From Glebionis coronaria (lineage: Eukaryota; Streptophyta; Magnoliopsida; Asterales; Asteraceae): DNA of 64,000 nt. The notes under the pieces were generated by a model. That model had not been told where the DNA came from and ran no database searches. It was given only the letters and a program-made list of their open reading frames with translations. The translations under genes and the position numbers were made by a program. Positions 39,532 to 54,481 of this stretch are shown here, piece after piece; position 1 is the first letter of the stretch; each line of letters starts with the position of its first letter. The stretch lies in NCBI GenBank assembly GCA_025667525.1, contig CM046882.1, positions 528,886,618-528,950,617 on the forward strand, given 5' to 3'.

Positions 39532-39565
39532 TAACTCCCTCCTAATAGAAATCTCGTCCCGAGAT
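39532..39565 (-). promoter_or_regulatory. Element F polypurine tract region
   Basis: Minus strand TTAGGAGGGAGTTA borders the LTR end. Just before it, between stop codon and tract, is the inverted repeat AAATCTCGGGACGAGATTT, a short perfect hairpin with a 3-base centre. Confidence 0.65.
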
Positions 39566-42500
39566 TTACTCCTTAGGATCGTCATTATCAATTATCTGAG
39601 GATACTTGCTCCTCATAAATCCTTCCCGTTCCCACGTGAACTCTAGTCCATGTTCCAAATTCCATCTACCCATAACTATGGTATATTACCCTTTTTATCC
39701 AACGTCCTAGCTTCACGACCCAAAATCTCTATCGGCTCTTCGGTAAAACGAAGACTCGTATCCATAGTAATATCATCTAACGGTACTTGCAAGTCAGTTC
39801 TTGCTAAGCATTTCCTCAAGTTTGATACACGAAATACTTCATGCACACCACTCAATTCCTCTGGTAATCTCAACCTATACGCCACTAGCCCAATCCTTTC
39901 AAGGATTTCAAATGGACCCACAAATCTAGGTGCTAACTTCCCTTTTCTTTCCAAACCACATCACCCCTTTCCATGGTGAAACCTTTAGCATAACTTTATC
40001 TCAAATCTCAACGGCTTACGCCTCTTGTCCGCATAGCTCTCTTGTCGGTTCTTTGTATTTTCAACCTCTACTTAGTCACTGCCACCACCTCTATAGTTTT
40101 CCGATCCACCTCCGGTCCAATACGTTGGTCGCTTCTAACTTCATCCCACTGTAACGGTGATCCACCTCATCTCTTATGAATTAACTCTAGCAGTTTCTAC
40201 TACAATTCCTATCACCATACCTAACGGCTTCTATTCTCTACGGATTTCCATCGGAAGTTCTCCCAACCTTAAACACATCCAATGGTATATGCAGGATTGC
40301 ATAACCAAAAACTTCCCATAATATTCACAAGAAACATGTCATAACCACCACCTCATCCTTGCTTTACCATGCTCGGCACCAAGTAACTAACCATCCTTCA
40401 TACTAACATGTGTTACACCTTTTCTCTAGGTGGACGTTCCATTGTTCGTGACTACTAACCTCTTGCTCTAACGGTTTCTCTTCAATATCACCCCACTATC
40501 TTCACAACCTCTTGCTCCCTCGAATCATTCTTCCTCCATACTAATTTTCGCTTGTCTCTCCATAATCTTAATTTCCATACCATCTTATATCCCGTCTTCA
40601 GCCTATAATTTAGGTGTTTCCTCATTTATTCCTTACATCCTCATCAATAGGGAATATGCCCCTCTCATTGGTGACTCTCTCTTTGTAGGAGAATTCTTCC
40701 TAATATAATGCGTTCTCCAACTATCTCCAAATCTCACGCCAATGCTCTAGGCGTCTTTCTCATTTACCCCTATAGTATGCTCATACCAAACATTAGTCTA
40801 TCAACGGTATACTACGCTTGCTTCCCATCGTTTCTTCCCTTGCCATAATCCTTCATAAGGCATTCCATACATATTAGGCTAACTTTTACGCAAAACCCTC
40901 TATTCCATCACATCCGTACGCAATCCTTCCAACTTCTCAACTACGTGACTTCTCATTCCTCTTGAAATATGAGATGAATTAGTCAGTCTATCCACTATCA
41001 CCCAACTCTCGTCGTACTTATTCCTCCACCCCATTATGTATCCCTTTCACCAACTTCGTCCTTACATCGCCCTTTCTAAGCTACTCCTATCTATGTAGGA
41101 AGTATAGTCTACGTCCCTTTTCTCCATATGATTGTCTAAGCCACGCAACATACATGTTGACGTGTTCTCTGCTTTAGAAAAATCAACTCGTGCAACCTAC
41201 ATCCTTCATCCAAACCACCCTAATACGTCATCCATATAGTTCAAGTTCATCTCAGCTTCACTTCATTCTTCTTATTCCATGTCTCATCAACCATGCTTGC
41301 CTTTCCCAGATGGTACTTGGCCTTGCAATTTTCTTTCATCACTTAACTCCACCCATCACCTTTTCAAATGTTCAATCAAGATGATTAAATATGTGTTGGA
41401 GACGTTCATGATCTGTATAGATCATTCTCTACGTCTCGTACCCCAAATGCCTCTAGCATTCTAGGCAGATAAACAATTCAACTCCACTAACTAAGTCTAT
41501 CTAGTTCTTCAAAATCTTTAGTTACCACAACGTATAAACAACCGCCTTTCTTTGTCGTTCTCGTATACATCCAAATCCTTGCTCCACGTATCGTCATGCT
41601 TCGCGAATTCATCCAGTCCTTCCGATAATTCCAAGATCTGCTCATTATCCAATCCACCTCTTCAACCTTCAAAACGCTTCCTCACCCTTCTTCAGTTTGC
41701 CCCTTGCTGGTTCCACGATATGCCATCATCTCTGACTACTCGTCCTGGCCAACTTAATCCTAAAACTCACACTTGCAAATCTCACGTATAATTCCCTTTC
41801 CTAACAACTCCAAAACCAACTCATAATTCGCCTCACTCTCCTTCTTAGATTTGAGTAGATCAAGATGTCGTCGATGCTCCCGATGACAAATCGTTTATAT
41901 ATTGTCATGCACCCCCGGTTCATTGACTCCATGAAAACTACTAGCGCCTCGGCGAAGCCAAAACCATAACCGTAAATCCAAAGCGTTCATAAAACATTCT
42001 TAGCAGTTCCAACTACGTCCTCCTTGCACCCTCTCTTAGAAGCAAAACTAATAAATTTCTACCTCGTTCTACTCGCGAAAATCTACACCTATTCTAAAAG
42101 ACCAATACTTCCTTTTATGAGACCACTCAACCGCTTTTCACAGCCAATCTACTACTAAGCAACTCAAATTTTACCTTGCATCCGTTGCAATTTCTAACAA
42201 CTCTTGCTCTTAAAATCATTCCATCAACAATTTCCTTAGAAAGACACTAACTACAACTCCTCTCACTTCTCCTACTTTCTCTATTTATGGTTCTACCTCA
42301 CAGTAATAGGCAAACCTACTAAATCTAAGGAAATTTTCGGAAAACTTACATGCCTTACGAACAATCACAAATACCTTTGAGGTATTATATCCCCTTCCAA
42401 CACTCTCTATGGCGCGTTACTTGTGCCAATATCCATACATTATACAAATCTCTATTCATCTCCCTTGGCACTCCTAAGAGACCTCATGACCACATTAGTT
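39566..42500 (-). pseudogene. pol: Element F pol: RT, RNase H, integrase, chromovirus-type C-terminus
   Basis: Minus strand. RT: MESMNRGC near 41930 and the catalytic block SIDDILIYS near 41865 (normally FIDDILVYS; the aromatic residue is changed but both Asp remain). RNase H: IYTDHERLQHIFNHLD near 41405, then PGKA near 41305. Integrase: SWVIVDRLTNSSH near 41010. The last 92-residue open stretch (39676-39954) has RKGKLAPRFVGPFEILERIG, ELSGVHEVFRVSNL and FTEEPIEIL, and a frameshift later LEFTWEREGFMRSKYPQ, ending in TAA at 39566-39568. This C-terminus is the usual integrase tail of Tekay-type chromoviruses. Many stops and shifts elsewhere. Confidence 0.78.
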
Positions 42501-44630
42501 CGTCTACGAACTTTTAACTCTTTCATCCCCACTAAGGGCATTCCGACCATTCTCTCAGGGCCACCTACTCAATCGTGTTGGCGCGACCAAGTCTTTTATA
42601 TGTCTACCTCAACGCTCCCAATCAATACGGACCCAAAACTACATCCTGAATCCACTAGATACGATCAACGAATCAAACCCACGGATAACTAACGACATTT
42701 CACGTGCACGAGTTAAAACAGACCAAAACCACGAAAACTCAAAAGGAAAACTCAAACATGTACCAATTCAAATGACTCATGACAACGAAAAATGATCTAA
42801 GAAACACTTAATGGCAACCAAAACATCTTATTCCCCGCGACATATTATTTAAACCGTGCACAAGATCGACTTTTCCAAAAGAATATTTTTTTTCTTCCCT
42901 CACCACATCTATGTGACTCAAACAATCTACAAACAACCTTCTAGACGATCTCAAAACTCAACTCAAAGACTAGGTATCCCGTGCATCCCAAATCATAAAA
43001 AAACTACTATTCAAAACTCAACCTTGAACCCGTCACTTGTACCAAAATTTTGATCAAGCTACTAACACCCCATGACTATACATTCCAAATATTTGAAAAA
43101 TACATTTCTATTACATAATTTTAGGCTTTTGAATCACCCAAAAAGCTTTAAAAACGAACAAGTTATGACCAAAACAGTTTTATACTAGGTGTTTTTAAAA
43201 AAAAACTAAAGAATCCTCTTAGTAATTAACGTAATCCTTATTAAATGAAAAGAAATAAATGTATGTGAAATTTTCATGAACTTTGTTTAGTCTTGCATAA
43301 ATAATGAACGGCCCCCCAACAAGTCGTATGCGGTATAAATGACGTATATTGATTAAGCTCACTTATATAAACTATTTAAGTAGAAAGAAATTTTATTTCG
43401 CTTTATTTTAAAGAAAGTCTTTTAGAATTTGAAATAAATAAGTGTTGATTAAAAAAAATCTTATGTTACATCTTGTTTCAAACACGACTCCAACACCTTA
43501 CCCTTATTTTACCGAATACAACCAACTATCTAACTCTATAGTAGATTTCCAAGTCCCTTTTTTCAATATATACCGACCAAAAGAAATGTAAGACCCAACA
43601 CAAAAGATTTCATTATCTCAAAAGAAATTCCAAGTTATTTCAATAGACTTAAAACCAAGAACACCATTTTAAAACGTACACGTGAAATACGAAGCTCAAA
43701 GAATACGCTACAACGGAGGTTTAATATCAAAAAAAGCGAGCTAGCCACCCTCCTAAGGATACAATCGATAATTGTAGGGGATCATACATATATAGGCATA
43801 TCGGGATACATATACTTAAATCCGTCTAACATCTACTATACAAGCATGTACTAACCCTCTTTCATGCAATCATACTTAGGAATCCATTAAAGTTGTGGTA
43901 CTTGTATAACTATGTTGGCTACCATACTTATACAATTACCCTTCCCCAATGCACTCATTCCTATGATGACACTTATAAGAATTAATACAACACATAACAC
44001 ATATATCCATCTACTCACATAAGCTCATAACCACATAACCAAAAAAAGTCCAAAACTCCATCAATTAAAATAACATAGTCAAACTCTTGAAATACATAAA
44101 TCCATAGTCTAGCTAAAATAGCATAGACTAAATCCAAAACGAAAACATAATCAGTTATAAGTCATGTCGCCCATAAGAGTGGAAACAGCTTAAAATCCTT
44201 CATATCCACCTACTCCTAATAACTCGAACCACCACATGATTCTTAGGGAACATGACTTAAACATCAAAAGAAAAATACTATACCTCAGGTACATAAAATA
44301 ACCCAACAAAAGATAGAAACTACCATGTACCAAATTATGTACTATAATGTATAATTTAAGCAAAATACGACAATGACTAGCGTTGATGATTATGGTTCAA
44401 CCAGCACTAGTCACACCCCGAAAAAAAAATAACATGTGGCTAAGTATGAACTACTATGGTTCAACCCATACTAGTCAAAACTTAACAAACATCGCAAGTA
44501 AAAACCAATAACATCCAGAAAACTTTAATTAATACAAAATGCACACATACTCCTATGACGCCTATATGTAGGGACCCTTAAGCTATAGACTAGGTTACTA
44601 GACTAGGCAACCTAATTCTCTATAACCATT
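42501..44630 (-). other. Element F protease/gag/leader zone, degenerate
   Basis: By position this is protease, gag and leader. I recognise no motif in either strand. Open frames are short. A phrase TATGGTTCAACC...ACTAGTCA occurs twice (44391, 44454). Confidence 0.4.
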
Positions 44631-44642
44631 GGCTCTGATACC
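44631..44642 (-). promoter_or_regulatory. Element F primer binding site
   Basis: Plus-strand GGCTCTGATACC is the reverse complement of GGTATCAGAGCC, four bases from the 5' LTR at 44647. tRNA-Met type. Confidence 0.88.
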
Positions 44643-44646
44643 TGTC

Positions 44647-47434
<2,788 letters not shown>

Positions 47435-47439
47435 CCATG

Positions 47440-47626
47440 TACCGCTAACTAACCATTGTTGACGGACCGTTGGAGGCCAATTATGTAAATTTTGGCGGTT
47501 TCTTTGCGCTTGGGTTTTCTTACCTTATATAAGTTGACCTCAATTACATAATTTACTCTTTTAATATCTCTTATATTACTCTTGATTCTTAACCCTAATT
47601 CTTATCGACGATCACAAAAAGTAACA
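47440..47626 (+). other. Element E spacer between pol and accessory ORF, right part
   Basis: Resumes the spacer after F. TACCGCTA just right of F also occurs as TACCGCTAG at 36581 left of F. CTTATATAAG at 47524 is a palindromic TATA-like sequence about 100 bases before the accessory ATG, a possible separate promoter. Confidence 0.5.
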
Positions 47627-50600
47627 ATGGCTGCTCTACAAATCATCTATAAACACAACCAAGTTGCCAATCTGCTACAGAATGACCAATCTATAGGTTT
47701 CCATGAGATGTTGGACTTTCTTTTTAGAAGTCATGTCCAATTTACACTTACTGTAAGTCCTACTGCTTCTATACCTTTAGTTGAACAATTTTGGACGACT
47801 GCCTCTCTTACTATTCGACATGGAGTACCTTGTATCAATGCTAGGGTAAGTCATAGGAATGTTTATGTTATAGAAGTTCTTTTAAGAGCGTCATTAAGGC
47901 TTAATGATATTGATGACATTACTATGCTATCTAATACAGATATACACGATGGTTTATTGGCCATGGGGTATGAGGGTAGTAGGGAAATCTTAACTTTTTA
48001 CAAAGGTTTGTCATCACCTCAATGGAGATTGCTTTTCCATACCATTATTCATTGTTTAAGTTCAAAGATTACTTCTTTTGATCACATTCCTGCTGCTTTG
48101 GCATCAGTTGGTATCTGTTTGGTAAATAATAGGATTTTTAGTTTTTCAAACTTGATTTTTGAAGGAATGAAAAGGAATTTAGAATCCCCTAATAAATTTT
48201 TGATGTGTCCTAGGTTCATACAAGGATTGAATAATGATCAACACCCTGACCTACCCACATCATCAGAAACATTGGAGGTTCCCACTTTTACTTCAGAGAC
48301 CTTTTCATTTTTGGGAAAGAAGGGTTCTACTTTTTCTGGTAGGGTTACACTTCTTTTTCCAAATATGTTAGCTAGTGAAGCTAATATTGAGGGTGAGGCT
48401 ACTAGTTTTGCTAGTGAATCTCATCAAACTCCCTCAAATCAAATTCCTCAACCCTCTGAGGAAGTTCATACTTTTTCTTCTCACCATGACCAACAAGTCT
48501 CATATGAGAGAGTCCACACATCAGATGTCTCTCCAACTACCAGTGGTACACCACAAGACAGGACATCCAATGTGAGGGATCTTGCTTCATTAACTTCTTT
48601 GTGTATTTCTTTGGCAAAGCAGGTCAAGGAATTGCAAGCTGACAAAGAATATCAAGCAAAGCAGATTGAAAAGCTTGATGAAAAGATTAAGAAGCCGAGA
48701 AGAAAAGCTAACCCATAGATTAGACAACATCAATCTATCCATAAGGCTGAATAAAGGGAGAAAAAGAAGCAGCTGGGGGAAATCCGAAAAGAAATGAAAG
48801 CATCCAAACATGGGTGTAAATCTAAGAAAGTTAGATCTTCTTCTAGAGTCAAAAGATCTAGAGATGATGTTGATGTTGAGGGGAGGGGAGGATAATTTCT
48901 GATGAAAGACTAGTTGATGATGGGTTTAAGTATTTTCAAGAAGGAGCTCAACAGCAACCACCATCACAACAACATTCACCACCACCACATGAAGCTCAAG
49001 AAACAGTCTTTGATAGGTTTGAGAAGGAGCTAAATGCAATTTATGAAGAGTTTGGTATTAATAGTGCAAATCAACAACATCCTATTCCATCACCAGTTCA
49101 TGAAGTAGTAAGAGAAGGTGATGAGATTGACAAGACTGAGGAGCTACAAGTTAAAGATTCAGCCTCAGTTGGACAAAAAGTGTCAGATGATACTTTTGTA
49201 GTAAGTGATAAAGGAAGCAATGTGTCTACTAGAGATGCAAGTACTGTCAAGCCAAGTACTGTTGGACCAAGTACCGTTCCAGGTACAAGTACTGCTGATC
49301 CAGAATCATCCAAACCAGTTTCAGAGGAAAATGGAACTCAACCATTTGGAGAGGATGAGACTTTAGCCAATTTTTTGCTTGGGTTAAAGGTCAAAACATC
49401 TGTTGAGAAAGCTAAGTTAGCAGAAAAATCCAACAAGACACAAGTTGATGAAGGTGCGGTTCAAGATCAAGTTGAAGAATCACAACAACAGCAACAACAA
49501 CAACAACAAATTGTAGATCCACAATTAGTGTCTGAACAACAAGTGGAACAACCTTCAGTTATTGCCACTCATGTCCAAGATAAAGGAAAGGAAGTGCAAA
49601 ATGCACCACCTGCTCCTAAGGGTATCATCATACCTGTTCAACAGCCTCAAGAAAGTGAAGAAAGACCTTTCAGAGTTGCTAGGAGATTACCAAAGATTGA
49701 CCCAAATGACAAAGGCAAGAAGAAGTTTAAATCTGAATCTAAAGAAGAAGATAATGATTCAGATAGTGTAGAGAATGCCTTGAAGAAATTTCATGCACTT
49801 GAGCATGATGAAGAAGTAGCATGGAGACTACAAGCTCAATTGCGTGAAGAGCAAGAACAAGAAGCACTTGCAGAACAACAAGCATTGCTTGATGCACACA
49901 TATTACTACAACAGTTGAACACTGAAGAATATGATAGGATTCAAGTTGAAATCAGGGCATGTGAGATTCTTGTAGAGTCTTTGATAGTTGAGGAAAGAGA
50001 AGCTTATAATGAAGAAACAAAATCCAAGCTTATTGATGATCTGGTAAAAGAACAAGCAAGGTTCTTTACAGAGAAGAGAAGATTGGAGAGAATCAAGCCT
50101 CCAACTACAATTCAATTGAGAAACCAGATAATGGCTTACTTGAAGAAAGTTAAGCACTTTACTCATGCTCAGCTTGTGAGAAAGAACTTTAAAGAGATAA
50201 ATGAACTCTATGAACAACATAAGAGAGTTGACCTAAACTTCATTGTTGTTGGATCTGAAGCTGATAAGAAGGTTGTAAAGAAGCTAAAAGGCATTTAGAA
50301 CAGCAAAGACAATTTGGAAGTACCCCCAGACTTGAAGGACCAAGTACTGATACACCTGAAGGAAGGACTCCACCTATCAAGACCACTTATGTGAGAAAGA
50401 GCAAGAAAGCTAAGGAAACTCCAACAGAAGGTAAGGAACAAGGACTAGATGAGGGTAGCCATACTCAACATGTTGTAGAGACTGAAAATGTACATGCGAT
50501 ACATACACAGTCCACGGTGCATGAGACAGCAATACATAATGAAGAGGTACATGAGGAAGGAACCTCAAGAGGTACTAAGAGAAAGAACTCAACCAAAAAG

Positions 50601-51246
50601 CGAAGTCCAGCAAGGAAGAAATCAAAGATCAAATCTGATGAAGAAAGTGATCCAAATGAAGCTAACAAAAGATATATCTAAAAATAGTAGAATTTGTAGA
50701 TAGGTATTTCAACACAAAAGTTATGGGGAAGCAAGCTTATATCACTCAGTGCTTGAGTGTTACTGATCAAGGAATGGAAGCCCATAGGATATACAAGTTA
50801 GATAATTCTTACAGAATTTTTAGAAATTTAGAAGAGGTATTGCATATCTTTGATAGGCAGGATGTACAAGATCTATATAAGTTTGTTACAGAAGCATATA
50901 TTGAAGGACAAGAAAGATCTCTACTATTGAATGAGTTAATACTGATGTATGAGCCAAAATCATACAATACATACAATACAGAGATCTGGGATGATTTTGA
51001 GGACTTCATATTGGGGATATTACAGATCTTGTGAAATACACGCACTTGATGTAGATGATGTTACCTACTTCATGTTGCAAGAAAGGAAGTATACTTGAAA
51101 GAAAAATGATAGAAAGAATGTTAGATCTTTAATTGGAAATTTCAGAAGAATCTACTAGAGATTTTGAGTTGATAAGGATGATCAAACAACAAATCAATGA
51201 TTTGAAAAGAGAAGAGGAAGCTAAAGAGGAGCTTAAGAGAACTTAA
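47627..51246 (+). pseudogene. Accessory ORF of element E (Asteraceae-type repeat protein), broken
   Basis: Function unknown. I start at ATG 47627 (MAALQIIYKHNQ), 45 bases inside the longest open stretch, because earlier codons are leader-like. The first open part (to TAG 48716-48718) has FHEMLDFLFRSHVQFTLTV, VEQFWTTASL, MGYEGSREILTFYKG, SSPQWRLLFHTIIHCLSSK, SFSNLIFEGMKRNLESP, FLMCPRFIQG and GKKGSTFSGRVTLLFPNM, then a basic coiled coil. After two stops and a shift near 48890 it stays open to 50298: Gln-rich (poly-Gln 49486-49509), acidic, then a long helical zone EEVAWRLQAQLREEQEQEAL. Shifts near 50280 and 50682 lead to a C-terminal domain (HRIYKLDNSYRIFRNLEEVLHIFDRQDVQDLYKFV). Last codon TAA 51244-51246. 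Similar proteins in Asteraceae have been given misleading automatic names; no enzymatic motif is visible. Confidence 0.7.
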
Positions 51247-51266
51247 GTGTTTGGCTTTCAGCCACA

Positions 51267-51618
51267 CTTATTAAATGGTAATTAGTTCACCATGTCTAAC
51301 ACACATAAGAACTAGCTAGTCCATAAGCAAACGGTTTGTGGTAAAGACTTCTCAAATCCGTTAACAACTGGTAGTTTGCTAAAAGTTATATGGTTCTGAC
51401 TCACCATGCACAAAGAGTTGGCTAGTCCTACGGCAAACGGTACTAGTTAAAACATTATCAAATTCGTTGATGGTTGACAGTTTACCAAAAATTATAGGGT
51501 TATCAGTACACCTTGTTCTGTTGAAAAAAGTATTGGCTATTCCATAGTGTACAGCTAACTGGTAAAGAATAAATCAAATCCGTTGATAGCTGATGAATTG
51601 CTAAAAATCATGATGCCA
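51267..51618 (+). repeat. Three diverged tandem units of about 110-130 bases in E's 3' untranslated region
   Basis: Each unit has a TTGGCTAGTCC-like block, a CAAACGGT or AACTGGT block, CAAATCCGTTGA(T)(G/A)G, and TTGCTAAAA(A)T-AT. Units start near 51280, 51400 and 51507. Element D has a comparable tandem region in the same place relative to its accessory ORF, but with no obvious sequence match. Confidence 0.7.
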
Positions 51619-52080
51619 ATACAGATTGGTTTGTTGTTAACTGTTTATTTCAGGAATTAAGATGCAAGCACAGGAGACTGATTCATAAGTTATATTCATA
51701 ACATGTTCAAGGAGATTCATGTTTATTGAAGTATAAAGAGATCACAATGAATAGTTGTTATCATCAAATAGAGGATGATTGTTGGTCAAAACTTAGAATG
51801 GCTAGATTAGATATATGAAGACAATAATTGTTGCTGAAAAGACAGAGAATATTAAAGTTCAAGGCACAAAAGATCATATTTTGAAGACAAAGATGAAATT
51901 CATGAAGGATTGAAGATCATTATAAAAGAAGAAGATTTCAAGGAGTGTTTGAATGCATTCAGTTGGTACAGAAGATCAGAATTACCAAGACCCACTCAGT
52001 TTGAAGTGAAGTTTTAAGACATGTATACTTATACATTCAAAACACCAAAAAAAAAGAAGACAACAAGTTATCATTCTTGT
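51619..52080 (+). other. Element E 3' untranslated region
   Basis: No gene. AG-rich plus strand (AAGAAGATTTCAAGG, AAGAAGACAACAAG) leading into the polypurine tract. Confidence 0.45.
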
Positions 52081-52092
52081 TTAGAGGAAGAT
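52081..52092 (+). promoter_or_regulatory. Element E polypurine tract
   Basis: TTAGAGGAAGAT directly before the LTR start TGTTGGGAATTA, as in copia elements. Confidence 0.65.
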
Positions 52093-52566
52093 TGTTGGGA
52101 ATTATTTGTATCAAGTACTAAGTACTATTAGTTATATGTAAGTACCGTCAGCATTAGTAAGTATTGTTAGTATTCACGCGGTACATGCTAAGTACCGTTA
52201 GTGTTAGAGTAAGTACTGATAGAAAGATTTAGTCGATTATATCTTTAGTAAAGATATGTATCATAGTTATAACAGGAGTATATCGTATATGATATACTTA
52301 ACACTTAGAATATTGATAATATATCGTGTGTGATATACTTATCATAATAGAATATTCTAGTTGTTCCTTAGACTATAAAAGGAACATAGGTACGATAAAT
52401 TGAAAAAAGTACCAAACACCAAAGTCGATAATAGAATCGAATAGTTAGAGTATATTGTTGTTCTTCTTTTCTTTAGTAAGTTAGATTTCGCATAACTTAT
52501 TTGATTTGAGTAAGAGTATCTCACGTGCTCTAGTTTATTTACAAGCTAATGTGCAAATCCTTAACA
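52093..52566 (+). repeat. Element E 3' LTR (474 bases)
   Basis: Starts TGTTGGGA, ends CCTTAACA, so ends are inverted TGTT/AACA. TATA box at 52374-52380 (TATAAAA). U3 holds five (T)AAGTA(C/T)(C/T)GTTAG-like words between 52118 and 52215 and two similar units of about 50 bases beginning TATATCGT (52268, 52321). It is inserted in gag of element G. The 5' partner is not in the window, so a solo LTR cannot be strictly excluded, though the preceding tract argues against it. Confidence 0.75.
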
Positions 52567-53570
52567 GGATCTCGATCTATTCAAAGGGATCAACACAACC
52601 CCTTCAAATCCTTCTTCCTTCTTTACATTATCAACACTAAGCCCCATTTCGAGAACCTCAGTCATGTTCTTATTCCCTTTATCCTTCATAAACTTTCCCC
52701 TACCTCCAATAACTTCTAGTCGAGTGACATAAACACCTAGCAACCCACTGTTCATATCACTCACTCCACTTTATTCTATTTCTTCCATCTTAGAATCTTC
52801 TTCTTCCTCTTTACCAACTTCATCACAGTTTTTAACAATTTCACAAATATCCTCAAGAACAGTCAACGCCACACATTCGACTCTTTTACCGATCACATTT
52901 TGATTACAAGCTTCATCAAAACCCATCGTGTTCTCAATCACTACATCTACATTATCTGATCCTATCACTTCATAATCTTTTATAACCGTCCTCAAATCTA
53001 TATGTTGCTTCCTCATATTATAATCAGTAACAGCCATGCTGATATAACTAACACTAAAGTCATGTTTTACTTTATTCTCTTCTTTGTTAATGACAACTTT
53101 ATTTTCATCACTACTTAAGCAATTAGCAACATCTAAAAGCATAGAATTTAAATCTACTATCTTGTTACAACTTTGCCTCAAGATCTTGTTAGTTGCTTTT
53201 TGCATGTTAGCCACAAGATATGCATCATAAAGTGTTTTTGGATCGACCATTCTAACCTTCTTTGCAATTTTTGGTTGAAGACCCAAAATGAACATCGTAA
53301 TGGCATACGATCCATTCCAACCCACCTTACTAGCGAAAGGAACAAGGGCATCATAGTACTCATGCATCGATCCATTGTGTTTGACATATCGGTTACTTGA
53401 CATTTCATCAAACACTTGAATGCACCTTTCTTACAATCACTATTTCCATTAGTACTTCCATTATTTTTTCCCAAAACTTCCTCACGACCGATAGTATTAG
53501 CCGCTGAATCACTCTCACCATAAAATACTCCAACCACAATTGATGATTCTGGAAGGGTTTTTCTTAACGA
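52567..53570 (-). pseudogene. gag: Element G gag, minus strand, frameshifted and cut by E
   Basis: Gypsy-type gag. Upstream part in one frame (53537-53400; VGVFYGESDS, CKKGAFKCL), then a shift near 53405 to a frame open to 52771 containing NGSMHEYYDALVPFASKVGW, ITMFILGLQPKIAKKVRM and DPKTLYDAYLVANMQKATN, the usual gag signature. After TAG at 52771-52773 an open stretch continues to 52567, where the LTR of element E begins. No zinc knuckle or pol is present because the rest of G lies beyond E and is not in the window. Confidence 0.78.
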
Positions 53571-53609
53571 TTTTCGAATTTGTGGATAGATTTGAGAGAT
53601 AAGATCGGT

Positions 53610-53620
53610 CTTTGATACCA
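53610..53620 (-). promoter_or_regulatory. Element G primer binding site
   Basis: Plus-strand CTTTGATACCA is the reverse complement of TGGTATCAAAG, tRNA-Met type with one changed base, two bases from the LTR end. Confidence 0.8.
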
Positions 53621-53622
53621 GT

Positions 53623-54205
53623 TGATGTAATGTGTTCTAGAAATCAATCAAGAAATGGTAAGACACAACTTCAATAGCTACATACAATTGAGAATTCATA
53701 AAGAGAAACAAAATTCTAAACTCAATGATTGGATGGAATTGAAACGCTTAAAACCATTACAAAGAGTAGAGAATTCTAGGAAGGAAACATTTACAAAACA
53801 TTTTCTGATAGAAAGGAGAAGAAGTGCCTTATATAGGCTGATATGATGAATTTTATCCAATCATCATTCATTACTTACATAAATGTGGGTTTTTCGATTT
53901 TTGGTTTTTGATGGGGTTTTTTGGTTATAATAATGCACATATATCAAACACATTACTTATAACTTATAAGATTGTTAATGATAATATGCACTTAATCCTT
54001 TTAGACACATTAAATAATCATTTTGAAAATTTTTGGTTTTAAATAATCAATGTGTGATGCAGTGTGGTATTCCAATCCGGTTTACAGATAAAACCATAAC
54101 TGCATCAATTTTATGATTTTGCTTAAACCAATTCATCGGATTTTTCCACTGTTCTTTTTTATGAACGGTTCGCATAGCGGTTTTTACACACGACCCGCTA
54201 CAACA
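53623..54205 (-). repeat. Element G 5' LTR (about 583 bases)
   Basis: On the minus strand starts TGTTGTAGCGGG and ends CATTACATCA; the terminal TGTTGTA/TACATCA form a short imperfect inverted repeat. Minus-strand TATA box GCCTATATAAGG at about 53828-53839. The outer border was chosen from the inverted ends only. Confidence 0.6.
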
Positions 54206-54339
54206 CTATAAAATAATTGATATGTGTTGTTTGGATTTCCATAAGATTCAATCCACATCACATAAACATCACATGTACAAAGATCAGCGCATCCTCTTAC
54301 TGGTCAAACATTTCTTTGATAAGTATATAAGTTTGAGAG

Positions 54340-54460
54340 TTAGTTGCATAAATCGTCCCTGTGGTTTGTCGGGTCTAACAGTTTTCGTCCCTCCAAATAA
54401 TTTTTATCGGATCCTCTCCCCGTGGTTTTGACCCGTAACGGTTTTCGTCCCTCTGTCATG
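54340..54460 (+). repeat. Probable MULE terminal region with duplicated CGTCCCT block
   Basis: Two related units, CGTCCCTGTGGTTTGTCGGG...GTTTTCGTCCCTC and CCCCGTGGTTTTGACCCG...GTTTTCGTCCCTC, in tandem. Such ends are common in plant Mutator-like elements. I did not find the inverted partner on the right, possibly lost. Confidence 0.4.
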
Positions 54461-54481
54461 TTTGCAACACACACAGTAACA

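Noticed and set aside
42423..43053. Plus-strand open frames of 65-89 residues inside F
   Set aside because: They oppose the minus-strand coding direction of the element, are low in conserved residues and have no domain.
47627..51246. Reading the E accessory ORF as a host gene of named function (such proteins have been auto-labelled as kinases or longin proteins)
   Set aside because: No kinase, longin or other named motif is visible, and it lies between copia RNase H and a copia LTR.
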